Of a stretch of 64,000 bases of DNA, positions 60,634 through 64,000 are shown one piece after another. The DNA lies in the NCBI RefSeq assembly GCF_030052815.1, contig NC_079502.1, positions 32,852,050-32,916,049 on the forward strand, written 5' to 3'. The position numbers and the translations under genes are program-made. A model generated the notes under the pieces. It made no database searches and was not told where the DNA came from. It worked only from the letters and a program-made list of their open reading frames with translations. Position 1 is the first letter of the stretch. Every line of letters starts with the position of its first letter. The stretch is from Hevea brasiliensis. Its lineage: Eukaryota > Streptophyta > Magnoliopsida > Malpighiales > Euphorbiaceae.

Positions 60634-60647
60634 AAGGAGGGGAGAAT
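60634..60647 (+). other. Polypurine tract of L
   Basis: AAGGAGGGGAGAAT lies directly before the 3' LTR. The inverted repeat AAATTTCG AGGA CGAAATTT is just upstream (60608-60627). Confidence 0.9.
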
Positions 60648-63600
60648 TGTAACACCCCCGAACCTCCGAGTTATGAATAGTACCATTTTTGGTCCGTGAC
60701 TAATACTATTCGAAGACACCTTGAGAACCAAAAATAAATAGAAATTAATTGAGAAAGACACAATAAAAATTCTAGTGAAAAAAAAAACTAAGGACTCATC
60801 GAGTATTATAAAAAGAAGGATTATGACCCGATGAGGGACATTTTGGTCAATTCACCTCAAGAGTTGACTTTTGACCAAAATGTCAATTAAATTAAATAAA
60901 ATTAATGAATTGAATTATGGGGTAAAAATTGAAGAAAAATTCAAGTAAAAATATGTAAGGGAAAATTTAAGAAATGAAAACTTAAACTTTCATTTCCATT
61001 ATGACAAAATTAAAATGAAAGACTTATGGGCTTTTGATAGTTAAATTTAATTATTTAATTAAAAGGAAAAATTAAGTAAAAAAAAAAGGGGAATAAAAGT
61101 TTAAGTTTAATTATCCTTATGGCACAATTAAAATTTATAATTTTAATAAGCTAATTTTGGGGATAAATATATATATATATATATATATAAATAAGAAGAC
61201 AAATGTCTTCTTCATTTCTTTTTTTTTATAAGAGGCCACCACTCTGTCCTCTCTCTTTCTCTATCTTTTTTTCTCTTCTTCTTCCACTTCTTCCCCTCAT
61301 TGATTTCCCCTCCCAAGTTTTAATTCCCTTAAATTCCCTTCATAAATTCCATAGCCCACTAAAAGAAAGCATCAAAGAGATTTTTGATTGAGAGATTAAA
61401 AGCAAGGAGAACAAGAATTGGAAGAAAAGTGAAGTTGGAAAGAAATCAACAAGAGGTAATTTTCTTTTCATGTTAGATTAGTTGTATAAGCTTGGAATGA
61501 AGTTAATTTATGATGAAATTTCATAAGAAAATGAAAGAAAACATATATGGAACCTAAACTAGGGTTTTGGCCAAATGGGAGAAAAATTAGGGTTTTGAAC
61601 ATTAGGGTTTAGAGACCAAAAATGTGAAGAAGTGCTAAATAATGTCTTTGACATAGTTTAAGGAAAGAAATGGCCATTTGTGACCTAATTAAGTGTGTGA
61701 GAAGTGTTTAAATCAAAGCCAAATTCGGATTGGGTATAAAGCATGATCAAAAGTCAACTTTGAGGGACCAAAAATGAAATTTTATAAGTCCAATTGGTAT
61801 GAGACCAATTGAAACTGAAAATAGACACTAAATGACACAATTTTTATTCAGGAAGCATGCCCAAAAAGTGACTAAAACCTAGTGAACAAACTGACCAAAC
61901 TTGAAAAATTGCAGTATGAACAGTACACATGAACAGTAATCGTGTTTGGGTCATAACTCGAGCTAGGCAGGTCAAAATGACCTGAAATTTTACCAGTAGT
62001 TAGATGAGATATAGACCTAAAACTTTCATGAAGAACACAAACCCAAATTATGCCATTAACCCAATCAAATTATTGAGCAAAGTTGAGTTACTGAATCTGC
62101 AAAACTGCAGAATTGCCAAATGAACAGTAAACTTTGCAAGGCTATAACTCTCTCTAGAAAACTCCGATTAAGGCGATTCTTGAACCGATGGAAACCTAAG
62201 ACATAGTAGAATATTTCATATGAAGAATGTTAGGCCAAATTATGAACTTAACTCAATCAAATTGCGAAACGAATTCGGGTCACCGAATCTGCCAGAATCT
62301 GGGCACCTAAAATTGACCAAATGAACAGTAAACTTTGCAAGGCTATAACTCTCTCTAGAAAACTCCGATTTAGGCGATTCTTAAACCGATGGAAACCTAA
62401 GACATAGTAGAATATTTCATATGAAGAACATTAGACCAAATTATGGACTTAACTTGGTCAAATTGCTGAATGAAGTTGGATCGATAAATCTGCCAGAACA
62501 AAATCTGCAGCATGAGCGATGCGTGAGCGATAATGGTGTTTTGGGCATAACTTGAGCTACACAGCTCCGAATTAGGCGATTCAAAAAGGAAATAAAGTGA
62601 AGACCTAAATGAACAATTTTCATGAAGAACACCTCACCAAATTATGATCGAAACTAGGTAAAAATTTGGGTTCAAAGATTGGGGCACAAAGCTGTCCCAA
62701 AACCAAAATATTCTAAAATTTTCAAAGCTAACTTGGGATGCATTAGACATGCATATAATGAGTTCTTGGCAGCAATTGAGATTGGTATTGAGGTATTCTA
62801 TTTGTGTATTTTCAGTAAAAAAAGAAGTTGGAACGGACAAGGAGAAGTAGGTAACAATAAAGGAGAGCATTGAAGGTTTGTGCACAACTAACATTTTCTT
62901 CATTTTTAAATTTGTAAATTGCTTGGAATGTGTTAAATTGAATGAGTTTTCTTTGAACAAGTTTACTTTGACTGAAATATGGTTTTTCTCTTGCATTTAA
63001 GAAATTTAGGTGTTGCTACCTTTATTTGGATATTATGATGAATTTAAATGTATTTATTGGTTTATAAATGTGATTGTTGAATGGAAAATTTTTGGAAACT
63101 GTTTTGAAACCACAGTTAGCCTGAGTCCCTTTGGATCTCCCCGAGTAATGCGGCTACTTGGGGTTGGTAATTGATATTGATTATGTCTCCCATTAATAAC
63201 GGTTAGTGGGGTAAGACTATATGAGTACTCATTAGCTAGCTAGCCCTTCCCTCATTAATAACGGTTAGTGAGGTTGAGATTGCTTTGTCGTGGTGTACAA
63301 CACGGCACTGATCGTGAAATTTTGTCTCATGGCCTGAACTGTGTGTTGATGTTGGCAACACTAATGCTTTGTGAATTGTGATTTATGAAGTGTGATTTCT
63401 CATTTGAAATGTTATTCCAATAAATGGCTCTTATGAACTTAGAACTATTGTGAAGTTTTCATGCTTAAGAAAAAAATGTGATTTATTATGCTTTGACAAA
63501 TTATGTTTTACTTTAAGTTTTAAAGTTATTAGTTGTGCACCACTGAGTGATATACTCAGCGATAGCTTCTTTATCTTTATCGCAGTAAGGAAAGGAGGAG

Positions 63601-64000
63601 AAAGGTAGGAGTGAGAGACTTGGAAGCAGAATTTTGGTATTGTTTGTGGGTATATATTGTAGTCATACCCCTATAATTTCCTTTTGATGTATTTTGTACC
63701 TATATGCATGGATGTACGGACATTGAGCAGTTTGTATTTAAAAACATTGCATTGCTATCACATTTTGAGTTTGTAATTATTTTGTATTTTACTTTGAGAC
63801 TTATGAAAATGTAACTTTTTCAATATTTAGTCTATCATTATTTACAATGAATGCTTGCATGGAATTTTAACTATTCTCATACAGTTTTCCGCAAAAGAAT
63901 TGATAAGATAAAAAGCTATGGTTTGTTTTAAAATCCTTTGTAGCATAACTAATGGGTTATCGATAGGTGGAGTTCGGTGATTCATTAGGCATGCTACGGG
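60648..64000 (+). repeat. 3' LTR of element L (incomplete at window end)
   Basis: It aligns with 52225-55572 of the 5' LTR over 3,353 bases. Differences are few, apart from a longer (TA)n run (61164-61190) and clusters at 62510-62535, 63117-63150 and 63565-63615. Hairpin at 63543-63559. Confidence 0.95.

Larger units (their letters stand above)
52225..64000 (+). mobile_element. Element L: Ty3/Gypsy chromovirus (Tekay/Del-like), plus strand, 3' end cut by the window
   Basis: The order is 5' LTR, primer site, leader, gag, protease, RT, RNase H, integrase with chromodomain-like tail, polypurine tract and 3' LTR. The window ends about 35 bases before the expected 3' terminus. It is inserted in LTR K; the left target base run is atttt (52220-52224). 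Coding breaks include frameshifts near 55900, 56430, 56940 and 57430, and stops at 57268, 58182, 58425, 59277, 59280 and 59862. The LTRs are very similar, so insertion was recent. Confidence 0.95.

Overview
The window is a piece of plant nuclear heterochromatin built almost entirely of nested Ty3/Gypsy LTR retrotransposons. The evidence is a gag-protease-RT-RNase H-integrase order in one frame, primer sites matching the 3' end of initiator tRNA-Met (TGGTATCAGAGC), very long LTRs of about 2.1 to 3.9 kb, and a chromodomain-like tail on integrase. Together these point to chromoviruses of the Tekay/Del type. No host gene, rRNA, tRNA or CRISPR is visible. A eudicot with a TE-rich genome is likely. 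A Euphorbiaceae tree such as rubber is only a guess and cannot be settled from this sequence.

I name the elements A to L. Two LTR groups occur. Group 1 (A, B, G, H, J) ends in ..GTGTCACA or a close variant. Group 2 (C, D, E, F, I, K, L) ends in ..GTGTGACA. Most are inverted relative to the + strand. The nesting is: A and B sit in LTR C; C and E sit in LTR F; D is a solo LTR inside E; F and H sit in LTR G; I sits inside the pol gene of H; L sits in LTR K, and K in LTR J. Target-site duplications confirm B (gctag), D (caaat), E (acggt/atggt), H (agttc) and I (tgcaa). The only stretch I cannot assign to an LTR element is 49075-49338.

Layout: 1-5077 is A (gag-pol running off the left edge plus its 5' LTR). 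5078-7534 is LTR C. 7535-15557 is B (pol and a truncated 5' end). 15558-16456 is the end of C. 16457-24820 is LTR F holding E, which holds solo LTR D. 24821-27383 is LTR G. 27384-48625 is H, split at 32035-42248 by I. 48626-49074 is the start of G. Then come the 264-bp spacer, J (49339-50895), K (50896-52224) and L (52225 to beyond the window end).

None of the polyproteins is intact. A has a stop in the gag zinc knuckle and an Asn in the RT catalytic pair. H has nine transition-type stops, one frameshift and an Asn at the first RT catalytic Asp. L has stops, a 195-bp in-frame duplication in integrase and no catalytic Glu. I keeps only gag and a fragment of protease between near-identical LTRs, so it looks like a young non-autonomous (TR-GAG-like) element moved by proteins made elsewhere.

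The most interesting points are these. A 75-bp GT-AG, phase-0, AT-rich insertion with an in-frame stop lies just after the integrase catalytic Glu in both B and H and is absent from L; it looks like a spliceosomal intron carried by the retroelement. A hairpin followed by a pyrimidine-rich YAG recurs in nearly every LTR, with stem bases that covary between the two groups. A splice-donor-like AG|GTTAGT recurs upstream in the LTRs. Finally, clustered lesions centred on CTG/CAG look like sequencing or consensus errors, so some frameshifts reported here may not be real.
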